Assembly: GCA_964057225.1 (NCBI GenBank)
Contig: OZ059897.1
Location: 4,960,001 to 5,024,000, forward strand
Length of the DNA stretch: 64,000 nucleotides
Origin: Auanema rhodensis
Lineage: Eukaryota; Nematoda; Chromadorea; Rhabditida; Rhabditidae
Reading direction: 5' to 3'
Shown: positions 1 to 12,381 of the stretch, piece by piece
Layout: each line of letters begins with the position of its first letter
Position numbering within the stretch: position 1 is the first letter of the stretch
Position numbers and translations under genes: made by a program
Notes under the pieces: model-generated
Seen by the model: only the letters and a program-made list of their open reading frames with translations
Told to the model about the DNA's origin: nothing
Databases searched by the model: none

Positions 1-528
1 CTAATATGGACATGGGGAAACTAATTTTGAAAACCGCATCTCTTTATCTTTCACGTGAAGCAAGTCACATACCAAGTGCACATCACGTGCACATTTAATT
101 AGCATAAATTAAAGTTCACGTAAATTTCAAACTCATGGTTACCATGCACCAATATCAATAAAAATTTGTTTTTAGACTAATATGGACATGGGGAATCTAA
201 TTTTGAAAACCGCATCTCTTTATCTTTCACGTGAAGTGAGTTACATACCAAGTGCACATCACGTGTACATTTAATTAGCATAAATTAAAGTTCACGTAAA
301 TTTCAAAGTCATGGTTACCATGCACCAATAACAATAAAAATTTGTTTTTAGACTAATATGGACATGGGGAATCTATTTTTGAAAACCGCATCTCTTTATC
401 TTTCACGTGAAGCGAGTTACATACCAAGTGCACATCACGTGTACATTTAATTAGCATAAAATAAAGTTCACGTAAATTTCAAAGTCATGGTTACCATGCA
501 CCAATATCAATAAAAATTTGTTTTTAGA

Positions 529-704
529 CTAATATGGACATGGGGAATCTAATTTTGAAAACCGCATCTCTTTATCTTTCACGTGAAGCGAGTTACATAC
601 CAAGTGCACATCACGTGTACATTTAATTAGCATAAATTAAAGTTCACGTAAATTTCAAAGTCATGGTTACCATGCACCAATATCAATAAAAATTTGTTTT
701 TAGA
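529..704 (+). repeat. Representative consensus-like monomer (176 bp)
   Basis: This unit carries the commonest base at essentially all variable positions, so it can serve as the reference. Landmarks in monomer coordinates: a G-rich stretch 'catgggg' at 11-17; CACGTG at 52-57 inside the 10-bp palindrome TTCACGTGAA (50-59); the hypervariable CG/TG/CA site at 61-62; CACGTG at 84-89; an inverted repeat TTTAATT (94-100) / AATTAAA (107-113) with a 6-base loop; CACGTA at 117-122; an inverted repeat CATGGT (134-139) / ACCATG (141-146) around one T; and an A-tract/T-tract stretch at about 157-174. There is no CENP-B-box-like sequence. Because 176 is not a multiple of three, no reading frame is kept from one unit to the next. 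Confidence 0.93.
580..650 (+). promoter_or_regulatory. Three phased CACGT boxes (example copy)
   Basis: In the reference monomer the boxes are CACGTG at 580-585, CACGTG at 612-617 and CACGTA at 645-650. The 32- and 33-bp spacing is close to three helical turns, so all three would lie on nearly the same face of the DNA. The set recurs in almost every unit, giving on the order of 700 CACGTG palindromes in the window. CACGTG is the E-box/G-box recognised by many bHLH and bZIP proteins. The middle box, as ATCACGTG, also fits the yeast CDEI consensus RTCACRTG. No promoter activity is implied, and protein binding is inference only. Confidence 0.4.
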
Positions 705-1408
705 CTAATATGGTCATGGGGAATCTAATTTTGAAAACCGCATCTCTTTATCTTTCACGTGAAGCAAGTCACATACCAAGTGCACATCACGTGCACATTT
801 AATTAGCATAAATTAAAGTTCACGTAAATTTCAAACTCATGGTTACCATGCATCAATATCAATAAAAATTTGTTTTTAGACTAATATGGACATGGGGAAT
901 CTAATTTTGAAAACCGCATCTCTTTATCTTTCACGTGAAGTGAGTTACATACCAAGTGCACATCACGTGTACATTTAATTAGCATAAATTAAAGTTCACG
1001 TAAATTTCAAAGTCATGGTTACCATGCACCAATAACAATAAAAATTTGTTTTTAGACTAATATGGACATGGGGAATCTAATTTTGAAAACCGCATCTCTT
1101 TATCTTTCACGTGAAGCGAGTTACATACCAAGTGCACATCACGTGTACATTTAATTAGCATAAATTAAAGTTCACGTAAATTTCAAAGTCATGGTTACCA
1201 TGCACCAATATCAATAAAAATTTGTTTTTAGACTAATATGGACATGTGGAATCTAATTTTGAAAACCGCATCTCTTTATCTTTCACGTGAAGCGAGTTAC
1301 ATACCAAGTGCACATCACGTGAACATTTAATTAGCATAAATTAAAGTTCACGTAAATTTCAAAGTCATGGTTACCATGCACCAATATCAATAAAAATTTG
1401 TTTTTAGA

Positions 1409-2816
1409 CTAATATGGACATGGGGAATCTAATTTTGAAAACCGCATCTCTTTATCTTTCACGTGAAGTGAGTTACATACCAAGTGCACATCACGTGTAC
1501 ATTTAATTAGCATAAATTAAAGTTCACGTAAATTTCAAAGTCATGGTTACCATGCACCAATATCAATAAAAATTTGTTTTTAGACTAATATGGACATGGG
1601 GAATCTAATTTTGAAAACCGCATCTCTTTATCTTTCACGTGAAGCAAGTTACATACCAAGTGCACATCACGTGTACATTTAATTAGCATAAATTAAAGTT
1701 CACGTAAATTTCAAAGTCATGGTTACCATGCACCAATATCAATAAAAATTTGTTTTTAGACTAATATGGACATGGGGAATCTAATTTTGAAAACCGCATC
1801 TCTTTATCTTTCACGTGAAGCGAGTTACATACCAAGTGCACATCACGTGTACATTTAATTAGCATAAATTAAAGTTCACGTAAATTTCAAAGTCATGGTT
1901 ACCATGCACCAATATCAATAAAAATTTGTTTTTAGACTAATATGGACATGGGGAAACTAATTTTGAAAACCGCATCTCTTTATCTTTCACGTGAAGCAAG
2001 TCACATACCTAGTGCACATCACGTGCACATTTAATTAGCATAAATTAAAGTTCACGTAAATTTCAAACTCATGGTTACCATGCACCAATATCAATAAAAA
2101 TTTGTTTTTAGACTAATATGGACATGGGGAATCTAATTTTGAAAACCGCATCTCTTTATCTTTCACGTGAAGCGAGTTACATACCAAGTGCACAGCACGT
2201 GTACATTTAATTAGCATAAATTAAAGTTCACGTAAATTTCAAAGTCATGGTTACCATGCACCAATATCAATAAAAATTTGTTTTTAGACTAATATGGACA
2301 TGGGGAATCTAATTTTGAAAACCGCATCTCTTTATCTTTCACGTGAAGCGAGTTACATACCAAGTGCACATTACGTGTACATTTAATTAGCATAAATTAA
2401 AGTTCACGTAAATTTCAAAGTCATGGTTACCATGCACCAATATCAATAAAAATTTGTTTTTAGACTAATATGGACATGGGGAAACTAATTTTGAAAACCG
2501 CATCTCTTTATCTTTCACGTGAAGCAAGTCACATACCTAGTGCACATCACGTGCACATTTAATTAGCATAAATTAAAGTTCACGTAAATTTCAAAGTCAT
2601 GGTTACCATGCACCAATATCAATAAAAATTTGTTTTTAGACTAATATGGACATGAGGAATCTAATTTTGAAAACCGCATCTCTTTATCTTTCACGTGAAG
2701 CAAGTTACATACCAAGTGCACAGCACGTGTACATTTAATTAGCATAAATTAAAGTTCACGTAAATTTCAAAGTCATGGTTACCATGCACCAATATCAATA
2801 AAAATTTGTTTTTAGA
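1409..2816 (+). repeat. Mixed monomers leading into the 15-mer HOR
   Basis: Eight 176-bp units without a clear tandem HOR of their own. Units at 1937 and 2465 carry 'caagtcacat' together with the shared variant 'ataccta' near 2006 and 2534, so they are recent relatives 528 bp (three units) apart. The units from 2465 onward already resemble the end of the 2640-bp HOR (compare 5105 and 7745) but differ at several sites. This suggests the left end of the HOR amplification decays here. Confidence 0.65.
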
Positions 2817-5456
2817 CTAATATGGACATGAGGAATCTAATTTTGAAAACCGCATCTCTTTATCTTTCACGTGAAGCGAGTTACATACCAAGTGCACAGC
2901 ACGTGTACATTTAATTAGCATAAATTAAAGTTCACGTAAATTTCAAAGTCATGGTTACCATGCACCAATATCAATAAAAATTTGTTTTTAGACTAATATG
3001 GACATGGGGAATCTAATTTTGAAAACCGCATCTCTTTATCTTTCACGTGAAGCGAGTTACATACCAAGTGCACAGCACGTGTACATTTAATTAGCATAAA
3101 TTAAAGTTCACGTAAATTTCAAAGTCATGGTTACCATGCACCAATATCAATAAAAATTTGTTTTTAGACTAATATGGACATGGGGAATCTAATTTTGAAA
3201 ACCGCATCTCTTTATCTTTCACGTGAAGCGAGTTACATACCAAGTGCACATTACGTGTACATTTAATTAGCATAAATTAAAGTTCACGTAAATTTCAAAG
3301 TCATGGTTACCATGCACCAATATCAATAAAAATTTGTTTTTAGACTAATATGGACATGGGGAATCTAATTTTGAAAACCGCATCTCTTTATCTTTCACGT
3401 GAAGCGAGTTACATACCAAGTGCACATCACGTGTACATTTAGTTAGCATAAATTAAAGTTCACGTAAATTTCAAAGTCATGGTTACCATGCACCAATATC
3501 AATAAAAATTTGATTTTAGACTAATATGGACATGGGGAATCTAATTTTGAAAACAGCATCTCTTTATCTTTCACGTGAAGCGAGTTACATACCAAGTGCA
3601 CATCACGTGTACATTTAGTTAGCATAAATTAAAGTTCACGTAAATTTCAAAGTCATGGTTACCATGCACCAATATCAATAAAAATTTGATTTTAGACTAA
3701 TATGGACATGGGGAATCTAATTTTGAAAACCGCATCTCTTTATCTTTCACGTGAAGCGAGTTACATACCAAGTGCACATCACGTGTACATTTAATTAGCA
3801 TAAATTAAAGTTCACGTAAATTTCAAAGTCATGGTTACCATGCACCAATATCAATAAAAATTTGTTTTTAGACTAATATGGACATGGGGAATCTAATTTT
3901 GAAAACCGCATCTCTTTATCTTTCACGTGAAGCAAGTTACATACCAAGTGCACATCACGTGTACATTTAATTAGCATAAATTAAAGTTCACGTAAATTTC
4001 AAAGTCATGGTTACCATGCACCAATATCAATAAAAATTTGTTTTTAGACTAATATGGACATGGGAAATCTAATTTTGAAAACCGCATCTCTTTATCTTTC
4101 ACGTGAAGCAAGTTACATACCAAGTGCACAGCACGTGTACATTTAATTAGCATAAATTAAAGTTCACGTAAATTTCAAAGTCATGGTTACCATGCACCAA
4201 TATCAATAAAAATTTGTTTTTAGACTAATATGGACATGAGGAATCTAATTTTGAAAACCGCATCTCTTTATCTTTCACGTGAAGCGAGTTACATACCAAG
4301 TGCACATCACGTGTACATTTAATCAGCCTAAATTAAAGTTCACGTAAATTTCAAACTCATGGTTACCATGCACCAATATCAATAAAAATTTGTTTTTAGA
4401 CTAATATGGACATGGGGAATCTAATTTTGAAAACCGCATCTCTTTATCTTTCACGTGAAGTGAGTTACATACCAAGTGCACAGCACGTGTACATTTAATT
4501 AGCATAAATTAAAGTTCACGTAAATTTCAAAGTCATGGTTACCATGCACCAATATCAATAAAAATTTGTTTTTAGACTAATATGGACATGGGGAATCTAA
4601 TTTTGAAAACCGCATCTCTTTATCTTTCACGTGAAGCAAGTTACATACCAAGTGCACATCACGTGTACATTTAATTAGCATAAATTAAAGTTCACGTAAA
4701 TTTCAAAGTCATGGTTACCATGCACCAATATCAATAAAAATTTGTTTTTAGACTAATATGGACATGGGGAATCTAATTTTGAAAACCGCATCTCTTTATC
4801 TTTCACGTGAAGCAAGTTACATACCAAGTGCACATCACGTGTACATTTAATTAGCATAAATTAAAGTTCACGTAAATTTCAAAGTCATGGTTACCATGCA
4901 CCAATATCAATAAAAATTTGTTTTTAGACTAATATGGACATGGGGAATCTAATTTTGAAAACCGCATCTCTTTATCTTTCACGTGAAGCGAGTTACATAC
5001 CAAGTGCACATCACGTGTACATTTAATTAGCATAAATTAAAGTTCACGTAAATTTCAAAGTCATGGTTACCATGCACCAATATCAATAAAAATTTGTTTT
5101 TAGACTAATATGGACATGGGGAAACTAATTTTGAAAACCGCATCTCTTTATCTTTCACGTGAAGCAAGTCACATACCAAGTGCACATCACGTGCACATTT
5201 AATTAGCATAAATTAAAGTTCACGTAAATTTCAAACTCATGGTTACCATGCACCAATATCAATAAAAATTTGTTTTTAGACTAATATGGACATGAGGAAT
5301 CTAATTTTGAAAACCGCATCTCTTTATCTTTCACGTGAAGCAAGTTACACACCAAGTGCACAGCACGTGTTCATTTAATTAGCATAAATTAAAGTTCACG
5401 TAAATTTCAAAGTCATGGTTACCATGCACCAATATCAATAAAAATTTGTTTTTAGA
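2817..5456 (+). repeat. 2640-bp (15-monomer) HOR, copy 1
   Basis: Fifteen 176-bp units with a specific set of rare variants: 'catgaggaat' at the first unit; 'acattacgtg' near 3250; 'tttagttag' with 'tttgatttt' in two consecutive units (near 3438-3512 and 3614-3688); 'aaacagcatc' near 3552; 'catgggaaat' near 4058; 'aatcagccta' near 4321; and a final unit with 'tacacacc' and CACGTGTTC near 5346-5370. The same variants recur in the same order exactly 2640 bp downstream. I saw no difference between the two copies when comparing them by eye. Confidence 0.92.
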
Positions 5457-8096
5457 CTAATATGGACATGAGGAATCTAATTTTGAAAACCGCATCTCTT
5501 TATCTTTCACGTGAAGCGAGTTACATACCAAGTGCACAGCACGTGTACATTTAATTAGCATAAATTAAAGTTCACGTAAATTTCAAAGTCATGGTTACCA
5601 TGCACCAATATCAATAAAAATTTGTTTTTAGACTAATATGGACATGGGGAATCTAATTTTGAAAACCGCATCTCTTTATCTTTCACGTGAAGCGAGTTAC
5701 ATACCAAGTGCACAGCACGTGTACATTTAATTAGCATAAATTAAAGTTCACGTAAATTTCAAAGTCATGGTTACCATGCACCAATATCAATAAAAATTTG
5801 TTTTTAGACTAATATGGACATGGGGAATCTAATTTTGAAAACCGCATCTCTTTATCTTTCACGTGAAGCGAGTTACATACCAAGTGCACATTACGTGTAC
5901 ATTTAATTAGCATAAATTAAAGTTCACGTAAATTTCAAAGTCATGGTTACCATGCACCAATATCAATAAAAATTTGTTTTTAGACTAATATGGACATGGG
6001 GAATCTAATTTTGAAAACCGCATCTCTTTATCTTTCACGTGAAGCGAGTTACATACCAAGTGCACATCACGTGTACATTTAGTTAGCATAAATTAAAGTT
6101 CACGTAAATTTCAAAGTCATGGTTACCATGCACCAATATCAATAAAAATTTGATTTTAGACTAATATGGACATGGGGAATCTAATTTTGAAAACAGCATC
6201 TCTTTATCTTTCACGTGAAGCGAGTTACATACCAAGTGCACATCACGTGTACATTTAGTTAGCATAAATTAAAGTTCACGTAAATTTCAAAGTCATGGTT
6301 ACCATGCACCAATATCAATAAAAATTTGATTTTAGACTAATATGGACATGGGGAATCTAATTTTGAAAACCGCATCTCTTTATCTTTCACGTGAAGCGAG
6401 TTACATACCAAGTGCACATCACGTGTACATTTAATTAGCATAAATTAAAGTTCACGTAAATTTCAAAGTCATGGTTACCATGCACCAATATCAATAAAAA
6501 TTTGTTTTTAGACTAATATGGACATGGGGAATCTAATTTTGAAAACCGCATCTCTTTATCTTTCACGTGAAGCAAGTTACATACCAAGTGCACATCACGT
6601 GTACATTTAATTAGCATAAATTAAAGTTCACGTAAATTTCAAAGTCATGGTTACCATGCACCAATATCAATAAAAATTTGTTTTTAGACTAATATGGACA
6701 TGGGAAATCTAATTTTGAAAACCGCATCTCTTTATCTTTCACGTGAAGCAAGTTACATACCAAGTGCACAGCACGTGTACATTTAATTAGCATAAATTAA
6801 AGTTCACGTAAATTTCAAAGTCATGGTTACCATGCACCAATATCAATAAAAATTTGTTTTTAGACTAATATGGACATGAGGAATCTAATTTTGAAAACCG
6901 CATCTCTTTATCTTTCACGTGAAGCGAGTTACATACCAAGTGCACATCACGTGTACATTTAATCAGCCTAAATTAAAGTTCACGTAAATTTCAAACTCAT
7001 GGTTACCATGCACCAATATCAATAAAAATTTGTTTTTAGACTAATATGGACATGGGGAATCTAATTTTGAAAACCGCATCTCTTTATCTTTCACGTGAAG
7101 TGAGTTACATACCAAGTGCACAGCACGTGTACATTTAATTAGCATAAATTAAAGTTCACGTAAATTTCAAAGTCATGGTTACCATGCACCAATATCAATA
7201 AAAATTTGTTTTTAGACTAATATGGACATGGGGAATCTAATTTTGAAAACCGCATCTCTTTATCTTTCACGTGAAGCAAGTTACATACCAAGTGCACATC
7301 ACGTGTACATTTAATTAGCATAAATTAAAGTTCACGTAAATTTCAAAGTCATGGTTACCATGCACCAATATCAATAAAAATTTGTTTTTAGACTAATATG
7401 GACATGGGGAATCTAATTTTGAAAACCGCATCTCTTTATCTTTCACGTGAAGCAAGTTACATACCAAGTGCACATCACGTGTACATTTAATTAGCATAAA
7501 TTAAAGTTCACGTAAATTTCAAAGTCATGGTTACCATGCACCAATATCAATAAAAATTTGTTTTTAGACTAATATGGACATGGGGAATCTAATTTTGAAA
7601 ACCGCATCTCTTTATCTTTCACGTGAAGCGAGTTACATACCAAGTGCACATCACGTGTACATTTAATTAGCATAAATTAAAGTTCACGTAAATTTCAAAG
7701 TCATGGTTACCATGCACCAATATCAATAAAAATTTGTTTTTAGACTAATATGGACATGGGGAAACTAATTTTGAAAACCGCATCTCTTTATCTTTCACGT
7801 GAAGCAAGTCACATACCAAGTGCACATCACGTGCACATTTAATTAGCATAAATTAAAGTTCACGTAAATTTCAAACTCATGGTTACCATGCACCAATATC
7901 AATAAAAATTTGTTTTTAGACTAATATGGACATGAGGAATCTAATTTTGAAAACCGCATCTCTTTATCTTTCACGTGAAGCAAGTTACACACCAAGTGCA
8001 CAGCACGTGTTCATTTAATTAGCATAAATTAAAGTTCACGTAAATTTCAAAGTCATGGTTACCATGCACCAATATCAATAAAAATTTGTTTTTAGA
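5457..8096 (+). repeat. 2640-bp (15-monomer) HOR, copy 2
   Basis: Repeats copy 1 offset by 2640 bp: 'acattacgtg' near 5890, paired 'tttagttag' units near 6078 and 6254, 'aaacagcatc' near 6192, 'catgggaaat' near 6698, 'aatcagccta' near 6961, and the 'tacacacc' / CACGTGTTC unit near 7986-8010. Apparent identity over 2.6 kb implies a very recent duplication or strong gene conversion. A third copy begins at 8097 but diverges within a few units ('gggaaac' instead of 'gaggaat' near 8112, CACGGG near 8532). Confidence 0.92.
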
Positions 8097-10436
8097 CTAA
8101 TATGGACATGGGGAAACTAATTTTGAAAACCGCATCTCTTTATCTTTCACGTGAAGCGAGTTACATACCAAGTGCACAGCACGTGTACATTTAATTAGCA
8201 TAAATTAAAGTTCACGTAAATTTCAAAGTCATGGTTACCATGCACCAATATCAATAAAAATTTGTTTTTAGACTAATATGGACATGGGGAATCTAATTTT
8301 GAAAACCGCATCTCTTTATCTTTCACGTGAAGCGAGTTACATACCAAGTGCACAGCACGTGTACATTTAATTAGCATAAATTAAAGTTCACGTAAATTTC
8401 AAAGTCATGGTTACCATGCACCAATATCAATAAAAATTTGTTTTTAGACTAATATGGACATGGGGAATCTAATTTTGAAAACCGCATCTCTTTATCTTTC
8501 ACGTGAAGCGAGTTACATACCAAGTGCACATCACGGGTACATTTAATTAGCATAAATTAAAGTTCACGTAAATTTCAAAGTCATGGTTACCATGCACCAA
8601 TATCAATAAAAATTTGTTTTTAGACTAATATGGACATGGGGAATCTAATTTTGAAAACCGCATCTCTTTATCTTTCACGTGAAGCGAGTTACATACCAAG
8701 TGCACATCACGTGTACATTTAATTAGCATAAATTAAAGTTCACGTAAATTTCAAAGTCATGGTTACCATGCACCAATATCAATAAAAATTTGTTTTTAGA
8801 CTAATATGGACATGGGGAATCTAATTTTGAAAACCGCATCTCTTTATCTTTCACGTGAAGCAAGTTACATACCAAGTGCACATCACGTGTACATTTAATT
8901 AGCATAAATTAAAGTTCACGTAAATTTCAAAGTCATGGTTACCATGCACCAATATCAATAAAAATTCGTTTTTAGACTAATATGGACATGGGGAATCTAA
9001 TTGTGAAAACCGCATCTCTTTATCTTTCACGTGAAGTGAGTTACATACCAAGTGCACATCACGTGCACATTTAATTAGCATAAATTAAAGTTCACGTAAA
9101 TTTCAAACTCATGGTTACCATGCACCAATATCAATAAAAATTTGTTTTTAGACTAATATGGACATGGGGAATCTAATTTTGAAAACCGCATCTCTTTATC
9201 TTTCACGTGAAGCGAGTTACATACCAAGTGCACATCACGTGTACATTTAATTAGCATAAATTAAAGTTCACGTAAATTTCAAAGTCATGGTTACCATGCA
9301 CCAATATCAATAAAAATTTGTTTTTAGACTAATATGGACATGGGGAATCTAATTTTGAAAACCGCATCTCTTTATCTTTCACGTGAAGCAAGTTACATAC
9401 CAAGTGCACATCACGTGCACATTTAATTAGCATAAATTAAAGTTCACGTAAATTTCAAAGTCATGGTTACCATGCACCAATATCAATAAAAATTTGTTTT
9501 TAGACTAATATGCACATGGGGAATCTAATTTCAAAAACCGCATCTCTTTATCTTTCACGTGAAGCAAGTTACGAACCAAGTGCACAGCACGTGTACATTT
9601 GATTAGCATAAATTAAAGTTCACGTAAATTTCAAAGTCATGGTTACCATGCACTAATATCAATAAAAATTTGTTTTTAGACTAATATGGACATGGGGAAT
9701 CTAATTTTGAAAACCGCATCTCTTTATCTTTCACGTGAAGCGAGTTACATACCAAGCGCACATCACGTGTACATTTAATTAGCATAAATTAAAGTTCACG
9801 TAAATTTCAAAGTCATGGTTACCATGCACCAATATCAATAAAAATTTGTTTTTAGACTAATATGCACATGGGGAATCTAATTTTAAAAACCGCATCTCTT
9901 TATCTTTCACGTGAAGTGAGTTACATACCAAGTGCACAGCACGTGTACATTTAATTAGCATAAATTAAAGTTCACGTAAATTTCAAAGTCATGGTTACCA
10001 TGCACTAATATCAATGAAAATTTGTTTTTAGACTAATATGGACATGGGGAATCTAATTTTGAAAACCGCATCTCTTTATCTTTCACGTGAAGCAAGTTAC
10101 ATACCAAGTGCATATCACGTGCACATTTAATTAGCATAAATTAAAGTTCACGTAAATTTCAAACTCATGGTTACCATGCACCAATATCAATAAAAATTTG
10201 TTTTTAGACTAATATGGACATGGGGAATCTAATTTTGAAAACCGCATCTCTTTATCTTTCACGTGAAGTGAGTTACATACCAAGTGCACATCACGTGTAC
10301 ATTTAATTAGCATAAATTAAAGTTCACGTAAATTTCAAAGTCATGGTTACCATGCACCAATATCAATAAAAATTTGTTTTTAGACTAATATGGACATGGG
10401 GAATCTAATTTTGAAAACCGCATCTCTTTATCTTTC
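8097..10436 (+). repeat. Mixed monomers between the 15-mer and 3053-bp HORs
   Basis: The first five units (8097-8976), with the last unit of the 15-mer (7921), match a cassette seen again at 37259-38314: a CACGTGTTC unit, 'acagcacgtg' units, a CACGGGTAC unit (near 8534), a CGAG unit, and a CAAG unit ending in 'aattcgttt'. From 9505 the units change: 'atgcacatgg' heads, 'tttcaaaaacc', 'acgaacc', 'aagcgcac' and 'gcatatcacgtgcac'. The series at 9681-10384 resembles 43955-44658, about 34 kb away. Two originally separate array neighbourhoods therefore meet here. Confidence 0.7.
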
Positions 10437-10556
10437 ACGTGAAGCAAGTTACATACCAAGTGCATAGCACGTGTACATTTAATTAGCATAAATTAAAGTT
10501 CACGTAAATTTCAAAGTCATGGTTACCATGCACCAATATCAATAAAAATTTGTTTT

Positions 10557-11264
10557 TAGACTAATATGGACATGGGGAATCTAATTGTGAAAACCGCATC
10601 TCTTTCTCTTTCACGTGAAGCGAGTTACATACCAAGTGCACATCACGTGTACATTTAATTAACATAAATTAAAGTTCACGTAAATTTCAAACTCATGGTT
10701 ACCATGCACCAATATCAATAAAAATTTGTTTTTAGACTAATATGGACATGGGGAATCTAATTTTGAAAACCGCATCTCTTTATCTTTCACGTGAAGTGAG
10801 TTACATACCAAGTGCACATCACGTGTACATTTAATTAGCATAAATTAAAGTTCACGTAAATTTCAAAGTCATGGTTACCATGCACCAATATCAATAAAAA
10901 TTTGTTTTTAGACTAATATGGACATGGGGAATCTAATTTTGAAAACCGCATCTCTTTATCTTTCACGTGAAGCAAGTTACATACCAAGTGCATAGCACGT
11001 GTACATTTAATTAGCATAAATTAAAGTTCACGTAAATTTCAAAGTCATGGTTACCATGCACCAATATCAATAAAAATTTGTTTTTAGACTAATATGGACA
11101 TGGGGAATCTAATTGTGAAAACCGCATCTCTTTCTCTTTCACGTGAAGCGAGTTACATACCAAGTGCACATCACGTGTACATTTAATTAACATAAATTAA
11201 AGTTCACGTAAATTTCAAACTCATGGTTACCATGCACCAATATCAATAAAAATTTGTTTTTAGA
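10557..11264 (+). repeat. 528-bp three-monomer local duplication
   Basis: The unit at 10561 (aattgtgaaaacc, 'tttctcttt', 'ttaacat', 'caaactc') recurs at 11089, exactly three monomers later. The 'tgcatagcac' unit before it (10385) likewise recurs at 10913. The same local duplication is present in the second 3053-bp copy (units at 13614 and 14142), so it predates that larger duplication. Confidence 0.82.
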
Positions 11265-12320
11265 CTAATATGGACATGGGGAATCTAATTTTGAAAACCG
11301 CATCTCTTTATCTTTCACGTGAAGTGGGTTACATACCAAGTGCACATCACGTGTACATTTAATTAGCATAAATTAAAGTTAACGTAAATTTCAAAGTCAT
11401 GGTTACCATGCACCAATATCAATAAAAATTTGTTTTTAGACTAATATGGACATGGGGAATCTAATTTTGAAAACCGCATCTCTTTATCTTTCACGTGAAG
11501 CGAGTTACATACCAAGTGCACATCACGTGTACATTTAATTAGCATAAATTAAAGTTCACGTAAATTTCAAAGTCATGGTTACCATGCACCAATATCAATA
11601 AAAATTTGTTTTTAGACTAATATGGACATGGGGAATCTGATATTGAAAACCGCATCTCTTTATCTTTCACGTGAAGCAAGTTACATCCCAAGTGCACATC
11701 ACGTGTACATTTAATTAGCATAAATTAAAGTTCACGTAAATTTCAAAGTCATGGTTACCATGCACCAATATCAATAAAAATTTGTTTTTAGACTAATATG
11801 GATATGGGGAATCTAATTTTGAAAACCGCATCTCTTTATCTTTCACGTGAAGCGAGTTACATACCAAGTGCACATCACGTGTACATTTAATCAGCATAAA
11901 TTAAAGTTCACGTAAATTTCAAACTCATGGTTACCATGCACCAATATCAATAAAAATTTGTTTTTAGACTAATATGGACATGGGGAATCTAATTGTGAAA
12001 ACCGCATCTCTTTATCTTTCACGTGAAGCGAGTTACATACCAAGTGCACATCACGTGTACATTTAATTAACATAAATTAAAGTTCACGTAAATTTCAAAC
12101 TCATGGTTACTATGCACCAATATCAATAAAAATTTGTTTTTAGACTAATATGGACATGGGGAATCTAATTTTGAAAACCACATCTCTTTATCTTTCACGT
12201 GAAGTGGGTTACATACCAAGTGCACATCACGTGTACATTTAATTAGCATAAATTAAAGTTCACGTAAATTTCAAAGTCATGGTTACCATGCACCAATATC
12301 AATAAAAATTTGTTTTTAGA

Positions 12321-12381
12321 CTAATATGGACATGGGGAATCTAATTTTGAAAACCAATATCAATAACAATTTGTTTTTAGA
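12321..12381 (+). repeat. Truncated 61-bp satellite unit, first copy
   Basis: This unit has the normal monomer start through 'ttttgaaaacc' and then jumps to 'aatatcaataacaat', the normal monomer end, missing 115 bp. The junction has three bases of shared sequence (ACC occurs at both edges of the missing segment), consistent with a microhomology-mediated deletion. It could equally be read as a 61-bp duplication across a monomer boundary. The equivalent place in other ten-monomer cassettes (18779, 24939) lacks the extra 61 bp but shares the 'ataacaa' variant. Confidence 0.93.

Larger units (their letters stand above)
1..1408 (+). repeat. Two copies of a 704-bp four-monomer HOR
   Basis: The first eight monomers form two sets of four (1-704 and 705-1408). 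Each begins with a unit carrying 'caagtcacat', CACGTGCAC and 'caaactc'. The second unit has 'caataacaat' instead of 'caatatcaat' near its end and TGAG at positions 61-64. The third and fourth units are CGAG types. Private substitutions separate the copies: 'tctattttt' near 372, 'atggtcatg' near 709, 'catgtgg' near 1243 and CACGTGAAC near 1316. This is older or less homogenised than the HOR that follows. Confidence 0.75.

Noticed and set aside
580-617. CACGTG boxes as gene promoters
   Set aside because: There is no associated gene, and the boxes recur about every 176 bp across 64 kb. Any role would belong to the satellite itself.
12321-12381. 61-bp unit as a sequencing or assembly error
   Set aside because: The same junction recurs 3053 bp downstream in an otherwise collinear block that has its own private substitution. 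A real, duplicated event is more likely, although read support was not available.
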